From Micromonospora sp. CB01531 (GTDB lineage: Bacteria; Actinomycetota; Actinomycetes; Mycobacteriales; Micromonosporaceae), in contig NZ_LWLS01000046.1 of NCBI RefSeq assembly GCF_001905095.1, positions 62,001 to 126,000 on the forward strand: a stretch of DNA of 64,000 nt. The letters run 5' to 3'. Shown piece after piece: positions 31,064-40,242 of this stretch. Position 1 is the first letter of the stretch; every line of letters begins with the position of its first letter. Below the pieces are notes generated by a model. The model did not search any database. It saw nothing but the letters and a program-made list of their open reading frames with translations, and was not told the DNA's origin. The translations under genes were made by a program, and so were the position numbers.

Positions 31064-31819
31064 GTGAACCCCCGCATCCTGGCCGCCACCATCGGGCGCA
31101 TCCTGCGTCAGCTGCGACACGACCGGCGCACCGTCGCGCTGCTCGTGGTGGTGCCGGCCGTGCTGCTCACCCTGGTCTACTTCATGTACGTCGACCAGCC
31201 CCATCCGCCCGGGCAGCCCACGGTCTTCGACCGGGTGGCGCTGATCATGCTGGGCTTCTTCCCGTTCATCATCATGTTCCTGGTGACCAGCATCGCCATG
31301 CTGCGGGAGCGCACCACCGGCACCCTGGAGCGGCTGCTCACCACCCCGCTGGGCAAGCTCGACCTGCTCTTCGGCTACGGCATCGCGTTCGGCCTGGCCG
31401 GCGTGGTGCAGGCCACCATCGCCTCGGCCGTGGCGTACTGGGTGTTCGGGCTGAGCACCGCCGGCAGCAGCGGACTCGTGATCATGATCGCCGCGATCAA
31501 CGCGGTGCTCGCGGTCGCGCTCGGGCTGCTCTGTTCCGCCTTCGCCCGGACCGAGTTCCAGGCCGTGCAGTTCATGCCGGTGGTGGTGGCCCCGCAGCTG
31601 CTGCTCTGCGGGCTCTTCGTGCCCCGGGGGCAGATGGCCGGCTGGCTCCAGGCGATCAGCGACGCGCTGCCCCTGTCGTACGCCGTCGAGGCGTTGCAGG
31701 AGGTGGGCGCGCACGCCGAGGCGACCACGACGATGTGGCGGGACGTGGCGATCGTCGCGGGGGCGGCGCTGCTGGCGCTGGTGCTCGCCGCGGCGACGCT
31801 GCGCCGGCGCAGCGGCTGA
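31064..31819 (+). CDS. ABC-2 type exporter, permease
   Basis: The 251-aa integral membrane protein has six hydrophobic segments: TM1 at about 23-42 (TVALLVVVPAVLLTLVYF), a large loop, a pair around 60-90 (LIMLGFFPFIIMFLVT), and further helices to ALLALVLAAATL. RERTTGTLERLLTTPL is the conserved ABC-2 cytoplasmic motif. The start is GTG 31064 with GGGAGG. Together with the ATPase it should form a 2+2 exporter, substrate unknown. Confidence 0.92.
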   Translation: MNPRILAATIGRILRQLRHDRRTVALLVVVPAVLLTLVYFMYVDQPHPPGQPTVFDRVALIMLGFFPFIIMFLVTSIAMLRERTTGTLERLLTTPLGKLDLLFGYGIAFGLAGVVQATIASAVAYWVFGLSTAGSSGLVIMIAAINAVLAVALGLLCSAFARTEFQAVQFMPVVVAPQLLLCGLFVPRGQMAGWLQAISDALPLSYAVEALQEVGAHAEATTTMWRDVAIVAGAALLALVLAAATLRRRSG

Positions 31820-31821
31820 CG

Positions 31822-31863
31822 CCGTTCGTGGCCCGGTCCCGGCCGGGACCGGGCCACGAACGG
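31822..31863. terminator. Perfect 42-bp palindrome between permease and TetR genes
   Basis: A perfect 21-bp inverted repeat with no loop (centre 31842/31843; left arm starts CCGTTCGTGGCCCGGTCC) lies 3 bp after the permease stop and ends 26 bp before the TetR start. It may act as a partial terminator or mRNA-processing hairpin that lowers TetR expression relative to the transporter. A cruciform-binding role is also possible. Confidence 0.6.
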
Positions 31864-31889
31864 GATGACGGAACGAGCGAAGGGCGGCA

Positions 31890-32501
31890 ATGGCACGGCG
31901 TACCGGACGGCGACCGGGCAACCCGGGCACGCGGGAGGCGATCCTCGACGCGGCCCGGACCGCTTTCGCCGAGCGCGGCTTCGACGGCGCGTCCATCCGG
32001 GCCATCGCCGCCGCCGCTCAGGTGGACCCGGCGCTGGTGCACCACTACTTCGGCACCAAGGACCAGCTCTTCCTGGCCGCCATGAACGCGCCGTTCGACC
32101 CCCGTGAGCTGCTGCCAAAGGTGTTCGCCGGGGACCGCGACCGCGTCGGCGAGCGGCTGGTCCGGCTGTTTCTCGGGCTGTGGGACTCGCCCGCCGGCAC
32201 CGCCGGAGTGGCGCTTCTGCGCTCCGCGCTCAGCAACGAGTGGACCGCTCGGCTGCTTCGGGAATTCCTGACCACCCAGGTGCTGCGCCGCGTGCTCGAC
32301 AACCTCGACGTCGACCCGGCCGAGCTGCCGCTGCGCGGATCGCTGGTGGCCAGTCAACTGATCGGGCTGGCCATGATGCGGTACGTCATCCGGCTCGAAC
32401 CGGTCGCCTCCGCCGCCCCGGCGGCCCTGGTCGCCACGATCGGCCCCACCGTCCAGCGCTACCTCACGGGCCCGCTGCCCACCCCACCCACGGAAAGTTG
32501 A
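31890..32501 (+). CDS. TetR-family regulator of the ABC exporter operon
   Basis: The start is ATG 31890 (MARRTGRRPGNPGTREAILD). The helix-turn-helix spans about 18-62 with FDGASIRAIAAAAQVDPALV and HHYFGTKDQLF, typical of the TetR_C_17/AcrR group found beside ABC-2 exporters. The ligand-binding domain contains ALLRSALSNEWTARLLREFL. It is the third gene of the operon whose promoter carries the AACTCAA palindrome, so it is probably autorepressed. Confidence 0.92.
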   Translation: MARRTGRRPGNPGTREAILDAARTAFAERGFDGASIRAIAAAAQVDPALVHHYFGTKDQLFLAAMNAPFDPRELLPKVFAGDRDRVGERLVRLFLGLWDSPAGTAGVALLRSALSNEWTARLLREFLTTQVLRRVLDNLDVDPAELPLRGSLVASQLIGLAMMRYVIRLEPVASAAPAALVATIGPTVQRYLTGPLPTPPTES

Positions 32502-32564
32502 TCAAGAAGTCGCGGCGTGATCCGGACGCGAACTCCCTGATCAACACGGGCCGCGGGGGGTGGG

Positions 32565-34352
32565 TTAGCGGGTTTGTTCCAGCCAGGAGGCGTAGAGGAG
32601 GGCGTAGACCGAATTGGGGTCCTTGACCAGCTCGTCGTGGGGGCCACGCTGGACGATGCGGCCCCGGTCCACCACGATCACCTCGTCGGCGGCCTGGGCG
32701 GTGGAGAGCCGGTGCGCGATGGCGAGCGTGGTGCGGCCCCGGGTGACCGCGTCCAGGGTGCGCTGGAGGCGTACCTCGGTGGCCGGGTCGACGGCGCTGG
32801 TCGCCTCGTCCAGCACCAGCAGGTCGGGGTCCGCGACGTACGCCCGGGCCAGCGCGACGAGCTGCCGCTCGCCGACGCTGAGCGCCTCACCGCGCTCCCC
32901 CACTGGGGTGTCCAGCCCGGCCGGCAGCCCGTCCAGCCAGTCGCTCAGGCCCAGCTCGGAGAACGCGGCGGTGAGCTGCGGGTCGGTCAGCTCGGGGCGG
33001 GCGAAGCGGACGTTCTCCCCCACCGTGGCGTCGAACAGGAAGCCGTCCTGCGGCACCATCACCACCCGGGAGCGCAGCGAGTCGAAGCGCACCTGGCGCA
33101 GCGACACGCCGGAGAGCAGCACATCCCCCGCAGTGGGGTCCATCAACCGGGTGAGCAGCTTGGCGAAGGTGGTCTTGCCGCTGCCGGTCTCGCCGACCAC
33201 GGCCACCCGGCTCTTCGCCGGGATCTCCAGGGTCACGTCGTGCAGCACCGGCGGGCCGCCCGGGTAGGCGAACGTCACCCCGGCGAAACGGATGTCCAGC
33301 GGGCCGGGCGGCAGCTCCCGCCCCTGCTCACCCGGGTCGGCCACGTCCGGCGCGACGTCCAGCACGTCGAGCACCCGGCGCCAGCCGGCGATCGCGTTCT
33401 GCGCCTCGTTGAGCACCTCGGTGGCGATCTGCACCGGCTGGATGAAGAGCGTCACCAGGAAGAGGAACGCGGTGAGCTGGCCGATGGACAAGGTGCGGTC
33501 CACACCGAGGTTGACCCCGACCACCACCACGCCGGCCAGCGCCAGGCCGGCGGCCAGTTCTCCCACCGAGCTACCCAGGATGCTGATCCGGATGGCCCGC
33601 TGCTGGGCCTGCCGCTGCCCCTCGATCGCCGTGTCCAGCCGCCGGGCGGTCCGCCCGGCGATCCCGTACGCCCGGATCACCGGGGCGCCCACCACGCTCT
33701 CGCCGATGGTGCCGAGCAGGGTGCCCGTCCGCTGGCGGACCACGCCGTACGCGACACCCAGCCGGCGCTGCAGCAGCCGGATCACCAGCACCGCCGGAGC
33801 GAACGCGACGAGCACCACCAGGGTGAGCTGCCAGGAGTACGCCAGCATCACGGCCGTGGTGACCACCAGCTGGCCCAGGTTGACGATGAGGATCACGCCA
33901 CCCCACTGGAGGAACTGGGTGATCTGGTCGACGTCGCTGGTGACCCGGGAGACCAGCGAGCCACGCCGCTCGGACTGCTGGTGCAGCATGGACAGGTCGT
34001 GCACGTGCCGGAAGGCCCGGGTACGCACCCCGGCGAGGGCGGTCTCGCTCACCGTGAAGAGCCGGCGCATCATCAGGTAGCCGCAGGCGGTGGTGACCAC
34101 CAGCACGGCGGCGGTGGCGATCACGGTCAGCGTGACCACATCCAGGTCGAGGCCGCCGACGATGCCGTGGTCGATGCCGCGCTGCACGGCCACCGGCACG
34201 GCGACCCGGCCGATCATGTAGACCAGCGCCAGCCCGAGCGTGCCGGCCAACCCGGTCTTCAGCTCCGGGGAGAGCGCGAGTCCGCGCCGCAGCGTCCGCC
34301 AGGTCGACTCGGTCGCCTCGGCCGGCCGATCCGCCTCCACAGTCGTGCTCAC
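32565..34352 (-). CDS. ABC exporter half-transporter, catalytically complete subunit
   Basis: N-terminal exporter membrane domain (six segments, residues ~30-320), then a nucleotide-binding domain: Walker A VVGETGSGKTTFAK, Q-loop MVPQDGF, Walker B LLVLDEATSAVDP with catalytic Glu, and H-loop AIAHRLST. The signature motif is degenerate: LSVGE instead of LSGGQ. This is the expected complement of its partner, whose own ATP site is degenerate but whose signature is intact. GTG 34352 overlaps the partner's stop (GTGA). The 595-aa length is typical of MsbA/TM288-like proteins. It probably exports a lipid or drug. Confidence 0.93.
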   Translation of the reverse strand: MSTTVEADRPAEATESTWRTLRRGLALSPELKTGLAGTLGLALVYMIGRVAVPVAVQRGIDHGIVGGLDLDVVTLTVIATAAVLVVTTACGYLMMRRLFTVSETALAGVRTRAFRHVHDLSMLHQQSERRGSLVSRVTSDVDQITQFLQWGGVILIVNLGQLVVTTAVMLAYSWQLTLVVLVAFAPAVLVIRLLQRRLGVAYGVVRQRTGTLLGTIGESVVGAPVIRAYGIAGRTARRLDTAIEGQRQAQQRAIRISILGSSVGELAAGLALAGVVVVGVNLGVDRTLSIGQLTAFLFLVTLFIQPVQIATEVLNEAQNAIAGWRRVLDVLDVAPDVADPGEQGRELPPGPLDIRFAGVTFAYPGGPPVLHDVTLEIPAKSRVAVVGETGSGKTTFAKLLTRLMDPTAGDVLLSGVSLRQVRFDSLRSRVVMVPQDGFLFDATVGENVRFARPELTDPQLTAAFSELGLSDWLDGLPAGLDTPVGERGEALSVGERQLVALARAYVADPDLLVLDEATSAVDPATEVRLQRTLDAVTRGRTTLAIAHRLSTAQAADEVIVVDRGRIVQRGPHDELVKDPNSVYALLYASWLEQTR

Positions 34353-36247
34353 CGGTCAACCTCGATTTCCAGGCCGGAGGTCAGCGGGGTGACCTCGTCG
34401 TACGGGCGGGGCTGCTCGCGTTCCTGCTCGGCCTGCTCGTACGCGGTGACCAGGTCGGCGTAGCCGGGCACGGTGGCGAGCAGCTCGGCGTGCGTGCCGC
34501 GGGCGAGCACCCGCCCGTGTTCGACGTAGATCACCTCGTCCGCGAGCGCGATGGTGGCCCGACGGTACGCGACCACCAGGATCGACGCGGGTGCCCCGCC
34601 GTCGGCCGGGGTGCGCAGCCCGGCCAGGATGGCCGCCTCCACCCGGGGGTCGACGGCGCTGGTGGCGTCGTCGAGCACCAGCAGCCGCGGCCGGCCGGCG
34701 AGTGCCCGGGCCAGGGTGAGTCGCTGCCGCTGGCCGCCGGAGAGCGAGGTGCCCCGCTCGCCGACCATGGTGTCCAGCCCGTCGGGGAGCGCGGCGACGA
34801 AGCCGTCCGCCTCGGCGAGCCGCAGCGCCGCCCAGACCTCCTCGTCACCGACGCCGGGCCGGTCCAGGGCGATGTTGGCCCGGACGGTGTCGTCGAAGAC
34901 GAACGGGACCTGGGCGACCAGGGCCACGTTCGCGGCGAGCGAGGCCGCCGTGAGGTCGCGGACGTCGACGCCGTCCAGGGTGACCGTGCCGGTACCCGGG
35001 TCGACCAGCCGGACGGCGAGCGAGGCGATGGTGGACTTGCCGGCCCCGGTGGGCCCGACCAGGGCGACGGTCTTCCCCGCCGGCACGGTGAAGGAGACCG
35101 CGCCGAGCACCTCCGCGCCGGGCAGGTGCGCCTCGGCCGGCTCGTAGCCGAAGTGGACGTCGCGGAAGGCGAGGGTGGCCGGCGTGGGCGTGGCCGGGTC
35201 GAGCGTCGCCTCGCCGTACGGCATCTCGCCGGTGGCGTTGAGGACCCGGCGCACCCGGTCCCAGCCGGCGACGCTGCGCGGCAGCTCGGCCAGCACCCAG
35301 CCGATGGCCCGGACCGGGAAGGCCAGCACGGTGAACAGGAAGGCGACGCTGACCAGCTCGGTCACGTCGATCGCGCCCTGCCGGAGCCGGACCGCGCCGA
35401 CCACCAGCACGGCCAGGGTGCCGAGGCTGGGCAGGGTCTCCAGCATCGGGTCGAAGACGCCACGCAGCTTGCCGACCGAGATCAGCGCGTCGCGCAGCTC
35501 CCCGGCGCGGGCGGCGAACCGGGCCGTCTCCTGCGCCTCGCGACCCATCGTCTTGACCACCAGCGCGCCGTCGAAGCTCTCGTGCGCGATGCCGCTGACC
35601 TCGGCGCGCAGCCGCTGGGCGCGGGCCTGGCGGGGGGCCATCCGGCGGGAGTAGACCACGTTGAGGGCGAACAGCGCCGGGAAGACGGCAAGGCCGACCA
35701 GGGCGAGCGCCCAGTCGGTGAGGAACAGCGAGACCACGGCGCCGACCAGCATCACCAGGGTGCCGACCGCGAACGGCAGCGGCGCGATCGGATACCAGGC
35801 CGCCTCGACGTCGGAGTTGGCGTTGGAGAGCAGGGTGCCGGTGGCGTTGCGGTGGTGCCAGGCCAGCGGCAGGTCGAGGTAGCGGCGGGTGACCCGGCGG
35901 CGGTAGGCGGCCTGGAGCCGGTACTGCATGTAGCCGGCGCCGAGCCGGCGGCCGAAGATGCCGACCACCCGCAGCACGCTGATCCCGAACAGCGCGGCCG
36001 CGGCCAGCGCGAGGACGCCACCGGCCACCGAGCCGCGGGCGATGGCCGGGACCACCACCTTGCCGACCACCCCGCCGACGACGTACGCGCTGGCGATCAC
36101 CATGAGGCCGAAGAGCACACTGCCGGCCACAGCGACCGCGAAGATCCGGGGTTGTTCCCGGATGGCCCGGCCGAGTACCCGCAGTCCCCTGCCGAGCACG
36201 TCCCGACTTGTCCCGCTCGCCACACTCTCCCCCGCCGTAAGCCGCAA
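34349..36247 (-). CDS. ABC exporter half-transporter, degenerate-site subunit
   Basis: It has the same exporter layout: six membrane segments and a C-terminal ATPase domain with Walker A LVGPTGAGKSTIAS and signature SLSGGQRQRL. The catalytic Glu after Walker B is Asp (LLVLDDATSAVD) and the switch His is Tyr (ILVVAYRRAT). Such substitutions mark the noncanonical site of heterodimeric exporters such as TM287/288. The start is uncertain: TTG 36247 has GAGGGAG upstream, while GTG 36223 would be eight codons shorter. It is the first gene of the two-gene operon. Confidence 0.92.
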   Translation of the reverse strand: MRLTAGESVASGTSRDVLGRGLRVLGRAIREQPRIFAVAVAGSVLFGLMVIASAYVVGGVVGKVVVPAIARGSVAGGVLALAAAALFGISVLRVVGIFGRRLGAGYMQYRLQAAYRRRVTRRYLDLPLAWHHRNATGTLLSNANSDVEAAWYPIAPLPFAVGTLVMLVGAVVSLFLTDWALALVGLAVFPALFALNVVYSRRMAPRQARAQRLRAEVSGIAHESFDGALVVKTMGREAQETARFAARAGELRDALISVGKLRGVFDPMLETLPSLGTLAVLVVGAVRLRQGAIDVTELVSVAFLFTVLAFPVRAIGWVLAELPRSVAGWDRVRRVLNATGEMPYGEATLDPATPTPATLAFRDVHFGYEPAEAHLPGAEVLGAVSFTVPAGKTVALVGPTGAGKSTIASLAVRLVDPGTGTVTLDGVDVRDLTAASLAANVALVAQVPFVFDDTVRANIALDRPGVGDEEVWAALRLAEADGFVAALPDGLDTMVGERGTSLSGGQRQRLTLARALAGRPRLLVLDDATSAVDPRVEAAILAGLRTPADGGAPASILVVAYRRATIALADEVIYVEHGRVLARGTHAELLATVPGYADLVTAYEQAEQEREQPRPYDEVTPLTSGLEIEVDR

Positions 36248-36440
36248 TTTTCTCCCTCATCCTTACCGCTCGACGCCAGATCCGCCGACCCGGAGGGCGT
36301 ATGTCCGACGTCACCTTCCCCGCACCGGCCACCCTGACCAGGGCGGTTCGTGGCGCCGCGCCCGACGGGTGGCCGCCGGCGCGGCGCCGCCGGCCGTGCC
36401 CGTCCCGGTGGCCGGGCCGCCACCGGCCTACGATCGGGCC

Positions 36441-37070
36441 ATGCCGCGGTACGCCCGATCGGAGCGCGAGGCGCTCGCCGATCTGCTGCTGGACCTGGGA
36501 CCGGACGCGCCGACGATCGACGAGGGGTGGCGCACCCGCGACCTCGCGGCGCACCTGACGGTGCGGGAGCGCCGGCCGGACGCCGCCGCCGGCATCCTGC
36601 TGCGGCCGCTGCGCCGGTACGGCGAGGCGGTCCGCCGGCGCACGGCCGCGCGGCCGTACGCGGAGCTGGTGGCGCGGGTGCGCCGCCCGCCGGTGTGGAG
36701 CCCGGTCAGCAACCCGCTCACCGACGAGCTGGTCAACACCCTGGAGTTCTTCATCCACCACGAGGACGTCCGGCGGGCGCAGCCGGGGTGGCTGCCGCGG
36801 GACGTGCCGGCGGGGTTCCAGGTGGTGCTCTGGAAGCGGGCCGCGGGGATGGCCCGGTTGGCGCTGCGCCGCTTCCCGGCGGACCTGCTGGTCCAGGCGC
36901 CGGGGTTCGGCGAGCGCACCGTCGGCCGGGGCGGCGACCGGCTGCGGGTGGTGGGCGCGCCGGGCGAACTGGTGCTCTTCCTCTCCGGCCGGCAGCGGGT
37001 GGCGCGGGTGCAGGTGGACGGCCCGTCCGCGCCGGCCGAGCGGTTGCGGGCGGCCAGCCTGGGCTTCTGA
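36441..37070 (+). CDS. TIGR03085-family metal-binding protein
   Basis: The N-terminal mycothiol-dependent maleylpyruvate isomerase-like fold shows W-x-T-x-DLAAHL and VRERRPDAAAG (about residues 35-57), the signature of TIGR03085, an actinobacterial family usually found near hisI/hisF. The start is ATG 36441 with no Shine-Dalgarno; TACGAT six bases upstream indicates a leaderless mRNA. IHHEDVRRAQ supplies further possible metal ligands. The function is unknown. Its presence between hisF and hisI agrees with the ancestral gene order. Confidence 0.85.
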   Translation: MPRYARSEREALADLLLDLGPDAPTIDEGWRTRDLAAHLTVRERRPDAAAGILLRPLRRYGEAVRRRTAARPYAELVARVRRPPVWSPVSNPLTDELVNTLEFFIHHEDVRRAQPGWLPRDVPAGFQVVLWKRAAGMARLALRRFPADLLVQAPGFGERTVGRGGDRLRVVGAPGELVLFLSGRQRVARVQVDGPSAPAERLRAASLGF

Positions 37071-37196
37071 CGGATGGGCGGAAACGGTCACCACGAGATG
37101 TGAAACCGCCCACGACCTGACCACCACAGCTGATCTTTCCTGTCGTACGCTCTCGGCCACCGCCCCATTACCGAGGGCGGCGGGACAGGGGGACGG

Positions 37197-38147
37197 ATGC
37201 GGAGCTTCGCGGTGGCGGCACTGCGCGAACCCCCCTTCCCGGCGCGCCGGCACCCCGCTGTCGAACTGGCCGCCGGGGAGAGCGCCTGCTGGGTACGCGA
37301 GCTGGGCCTGATCGACGATCCGGCCGGGCTGCGCCGGCTGACCGGTGCCAACCCGGCGGAACTGGCCGGCCGGGCCTGCCCGGGTGGGCCGCTGGACCGG
37401 CTGCGCCTGCTCACCGACCTGATCTCCTGGCTGTTCGTGATGGACGACGCCTGCGACGAGGACGGCCTGGGCGCCAGCCCGACCCGGCTCGCGCCCGCGG
37501 TGGCGGGCCTGCTGGAGGTGCTCGACCGGCAGGGCGATCCGGACGCGCCGGCGCCGGTCGGCGCCGGGCCGCTCGGCGTGGCGCTGCACGACCTGTGCCG
37601 GCGGGCGCGCGCCCGGCAGCGGCCGGCCCTGCTGCTGCGGCTGGTCAGCCAGTTGCGGGAGTATCTGCTGGCGCTGCTCTGGGAGGCGGCCAACCGGGAG
37701 CACCGGCGGGTGCCCGGGGTGGCCGAGTACGTGCAGATGCGCCGGCACACCGGCGGGGCCCGGCCCAGCTTCACCCTCACCGACCTGGCGTACGACGCGG
37801 TGCCGGAGCCGGGGCGGCGGGCGGATCCGGCGCTGGCCGCCGTGGACGACCTCGCCGCCGATCTGGTCTGCTGGTGCAACGACCTCTTCTCGTACGGCAA
37901 GGAGCGCAGCAGCGCGCCGGACGGCCACAACCTGGTCACCACGATCGCCGGCGAGACCGAGCAGGACGAGGAGTCGGCGTTGCGCGCGGCGGCCGCCCGG
38001 TTCAACGCGGCGCTGGTGGCGTACGGGGAACGGGAGTCGGCGCTGGCCGCGGGGGGCGACGAGGCGATCCTGGCCTTCCTGACCACCCGGCGGAACTGGA
38101 TCCGGGCCACCTACGACTGGTCGCTCGCCGCGTCCCGGTACGCCTGA
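37197..38147 (+). CDS. Class I terpene synthase (orphan)
   Basis: The 316-aa alpha-domain protein has all metal-binding signatures: the aspartate-rich motif DDACD (83-87), the NSE triad NDLFSYGKE (Asn228, Ser232, Glu236), the pyrophosphate-sensing Arg182 in YVQMRRHTGG 46 residues upstream of the triad, and a terminal RY pair. It should ionise a prenyl diphosphate, most likely farnesyl or geranyl diphosphate, and cyclise it. It is a single domain, unlike geosmin synthase, and lacks the methyltransferase partner of 2-methylisoborneol synthase. The start ATG 37197 has GGGGGACGG just before it. No P450 or prenyltransferase is adjacent. Confidence 0.88.
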   Translation: MRSFAVAALREPPFPARRHPAVELAAGESACWVRELGLIDDPAGLRRLTGANPAELAGRACPGGPLDRLRLLTDLISWLFVMDDACDEDGLGASPTRLAPAVAGLLEVLDRQGDPDAPAPVGAGPLGVALHDLCRRARARQRPALLLRLVSQLREYLLALLWEAANREHRRVPGVAEYVQMRRHTGGARPSFTLTDLAYDAVPEPGRRADPALAAVDDLAADLVCWCNDLFSYGKERSSAPDGHNLVTTIAGETEQDEESALRAAAARFNAALVAYGERESALAAGGDEAILAFLTTRRNWIRATYDWSLAASRYA

Positions 38148-38155
38148 CCGGGCAG

Positions 38156-38171
38156 GTCCCCGCCCGGGGAC
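38156..38171 (+). terminator. Terminator after the terpene synthase gene
   Basis: A perfect 6-bp stem GTCCCC/GGGGAC with a 4-nt loop lies 8 bp after the stop codon. Confidence 0.45.
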
Positions 38172-38287
38172 GCCGGTCGCCGCAGGCACCAGGGCTAGCC
38201 GCCGCCCCGGTGGAGGCAATACTCTTCGGTAACCGCAGAATGGCGTGAGATCCGTCACGTCCCTCCACCCTGAAGGCGGCTACAGCG

Positions 38288-40114
38288 ATGGCTCTCGATG
38301 TACCGTACCGTTCCATCCCCGACATGTTCCTCAAACGCGTGGCGGCCAGCCCGGCCAGTCCCGCGTTCGCCCACCCCGCCGCGGACGACTCGGGGCCGGT
38401 GTGGCTGAGCTGGGAGCAGGTCGGGCGGCGCGCCAAGGCGGTCGCGGCCGGGCTGCACGGGCTCGGCGTCGGCCTGGAGGACCCGGTGGCGATCCTGGCG
38501 AGCACCCGGCTCGAATGGGTGATCGCCGACTTCGGCATCATGTGCGCGGGCGGGGCCACCACCACCGTCTACCCGACCACCGAGCCGGAGGACGCCACCT
38601 ACATCATCTCCGACTCCGGGTCGCGGATCCTCTTCGCCGAGAACCCGACCCAGGCCGCGAAGGTCGCCGGCGCCGAGCTGCCGGCGCTGACCCACGTGGT
38701 GCTCTTCGACGGCGAGCCCGACCCGGCCGCGGCGGTCCCGCAGCTCACCCTGGCCGAGCTGGAGGCGCAGGGAGCCCGGGCGCTGGAGAACGAGCCGGAC
38801 CTGATCGACATGCTGGTCGCCGGCATCGGCCCGGACCACCTGGCCACCCTCATCTACACCTCCGGCACCACCGGCCGGCCCAAGGGCGTCGAGCTGCTGC
38901 ACGGGGGCTGGTGCTGGGAGGGAGTCGCGCAGGCCGAGCTGGGGCTGCTGCACTTCGACGACCTCCAGTACCTCTGGCTGCCGCTGTCGCACTCCTTCGG
39001 CAAGACGCTGCTCTGCGGCGTCACCCACGTCGGCCTGCCCACCTACGTCGACGGGCGGGTGGAGAAGCTGGTCGAGCTGCTCGGGGTGGTCCGGCCGACG
39101 CTGATGTGCGGCGCGCCCCGGGTCTTCGAGAAGGTCTACAACAAGGTGGTCACCACGGCCCAGGACGCCGGGGGCGCGAAGGCGAAGATCTTCGCCTGGG
39201 GCGTCGCGGTGGGCAAGGAGAAGGTCGCGCTGGAGCAGGCCGGCAAGCCGCTTCCCCTCGGCCTGAAGCTGAGGTACGCGGTGGCCGAGAAACTGGTCTT
39301 CAGCAAGCTCCAGGCCCGGCTCGGCGGCCGGATCCGGGTGCTCGTCTCCGGCGCGGCCCCGCTGAGCAAGGAGATCGGCACCTTCTTCGCCGCCGCCAAC
39401 CTGCCCATCTCCGAGGGGTACGGCCTCACCGAGACCAGCGCCGGCAACTTCGTCAACCCGCCGGGCGGGCTGCGTATCGGCACCGTCGGCAAGGCGATGG
39501 GCGACCTGGAGTGCCGGATCGACAGCGACGGCGAGATCCTGGTCCGCGGCCGGCCGGTGATGCGCGGCTACCACAACCTGCCCGAGGAGACCGCCGCCGC
39601 GTTCACCGAGGACGGCTTCTTCCGCACGGGGGACATCGGCAGCCTGGACGACGACGGCTACCTGCGGATCACCGACCGGAAGAAGGACCTGGTCAAGACC
39701 TCGGGCGGGAAGTACATCGCACCGTCGCACATCGAGGGCATGTTCAAGGCCATCTGCCCGTACACCTCACAGGCCGTGGTGATCGGGCAGGCCCGCAACT
39801 ACTGCACCATGCTGGTCACCCTCGACCCGGACGCGATCCAGGGCTGGGCGGCCGGCGGCCCGCTGGAGGGTCGCGACTACACCGGGATAGTCACCTCGCC
39901 GGAGGCCCAGGCGATGGTCGACGGCTACGTGGCGGAGCTGAACGCCAAGCTCAACCGCTGGGAGACGATCAAGAAGGTGACCATCCTCCCCCGTGACCTC
40001 ACCATCGAGGACGGTGAGGTCACCCCGTCGCTGAAGATCAAGCGCCGGGGCGTGGAGAGCAACTTCGCCGCCGAGATCGAGAAGATGTACGCGGGCACCC
40101 TCGCCGAGCTGTAG
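38288..40114 (+). CDS. Long-chain fatty-acid-CoA ligase (AMP-forming)
   Basis: ANL-superfamily adenylating enzyme of 608 aa: P-loop LIYTSGTTGRPKGVEL (about 196-211), A5-like ISEGYGLTETSAG, A7/A8 FFRTGDIGSLDDDGYLRITD then RKKDLVKTSGGKYIAP, and catalytic Lys near TPSLKIKRRGV. The overall pattern matches actinobacterial FadD15-like acyl-CoA synthetases. The start ATG 38288 follows GAAGGCGG. It stands alone between terminators. It activates free fatty acids for degradation or lipid synthesis, with chain length unknown. Confidence 0.93.
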   Translation: MALDVPYRSIPDMFLKRVAASPASPAFAHPAADDSGPVWLSWEQVGRRAKAVAAGLHGLGVGLEDPVAILASTRLEWVIADFGIMCAGGATTTVYPTTEPEDATYIISDSGSRILFAENPTQAAKVAGAELPALTHVVLFDGEPDPAAAVPQLTLAELEAQGARALENEPDLIDMLVAGIGPDHLATLIYTSGTTGRPKGVELLHGGWCWEGVAQAELGLLHFDDLQYLWLPLSHSFGKTLLCGVTHVGLPTYVDGRVEKLVELLGVVRPTLMCGAPRVFEKVYNKVVTTAQDAGGAKAKIFAWGVAVGKEKVALEQAGKPLPLGLKLRYAVAEKLVFSKLQARLGGRIRVLVSGAAPLSKEIGTFFAAANLPISEGYGLTETSAGNFVNPPGGLRIGTVGKAMGDLECRIDSDGEILVRGRPVMRGYHNLPEETAAAFTEDGFFRTGDIGSLDDDGYLRITDRKKDLVKTSGGKYIAPSHIEGMFKAICPYTSQAVVIGQARNYCTMLVTLDPDAIQGWAAGGPLEGRDYTGIVTSPEAQAMVDGYVAELNAKLNRWETIKKVTILPRDLTIEDGEVTPSLKIKRRGVESNFAAEIEKMYAGTLAEL

Positions 40115-40127
40115 CGGACCGTACCGT

Positions 40128-40167
40128 CCGGCGGCCGTGCCCCACCGTCCCGGGGCACGGCCGCCGG
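40128..40167. terminator. Strong bidirectional terminator
   Basis: A perfect 16-bp inverted repeat (CCGGCGGCCGTGCCCC, 40128-40143; complement 40152-40167) with an 8-nt loop lies between the converging ligase and LtrA genes. Confidence 0.8.
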
Positions 40168-40242
40168 TCCTTCCGGCGATCGTCGCTGGCCGCGGCCTTC
40201 CGCCGACGTGCAGTTGACCCTCGACCGGCTCGTCGGCCGCGG

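Noticed and set aside
31865..31889. ATGACGGAACGAGCGAAGGGCGGCA before the TetR gene as another start-codon repeat
   Set aside because: It is only loosely similar and has no overlapping stop at the TetR ATG. I could not separate it from chance.
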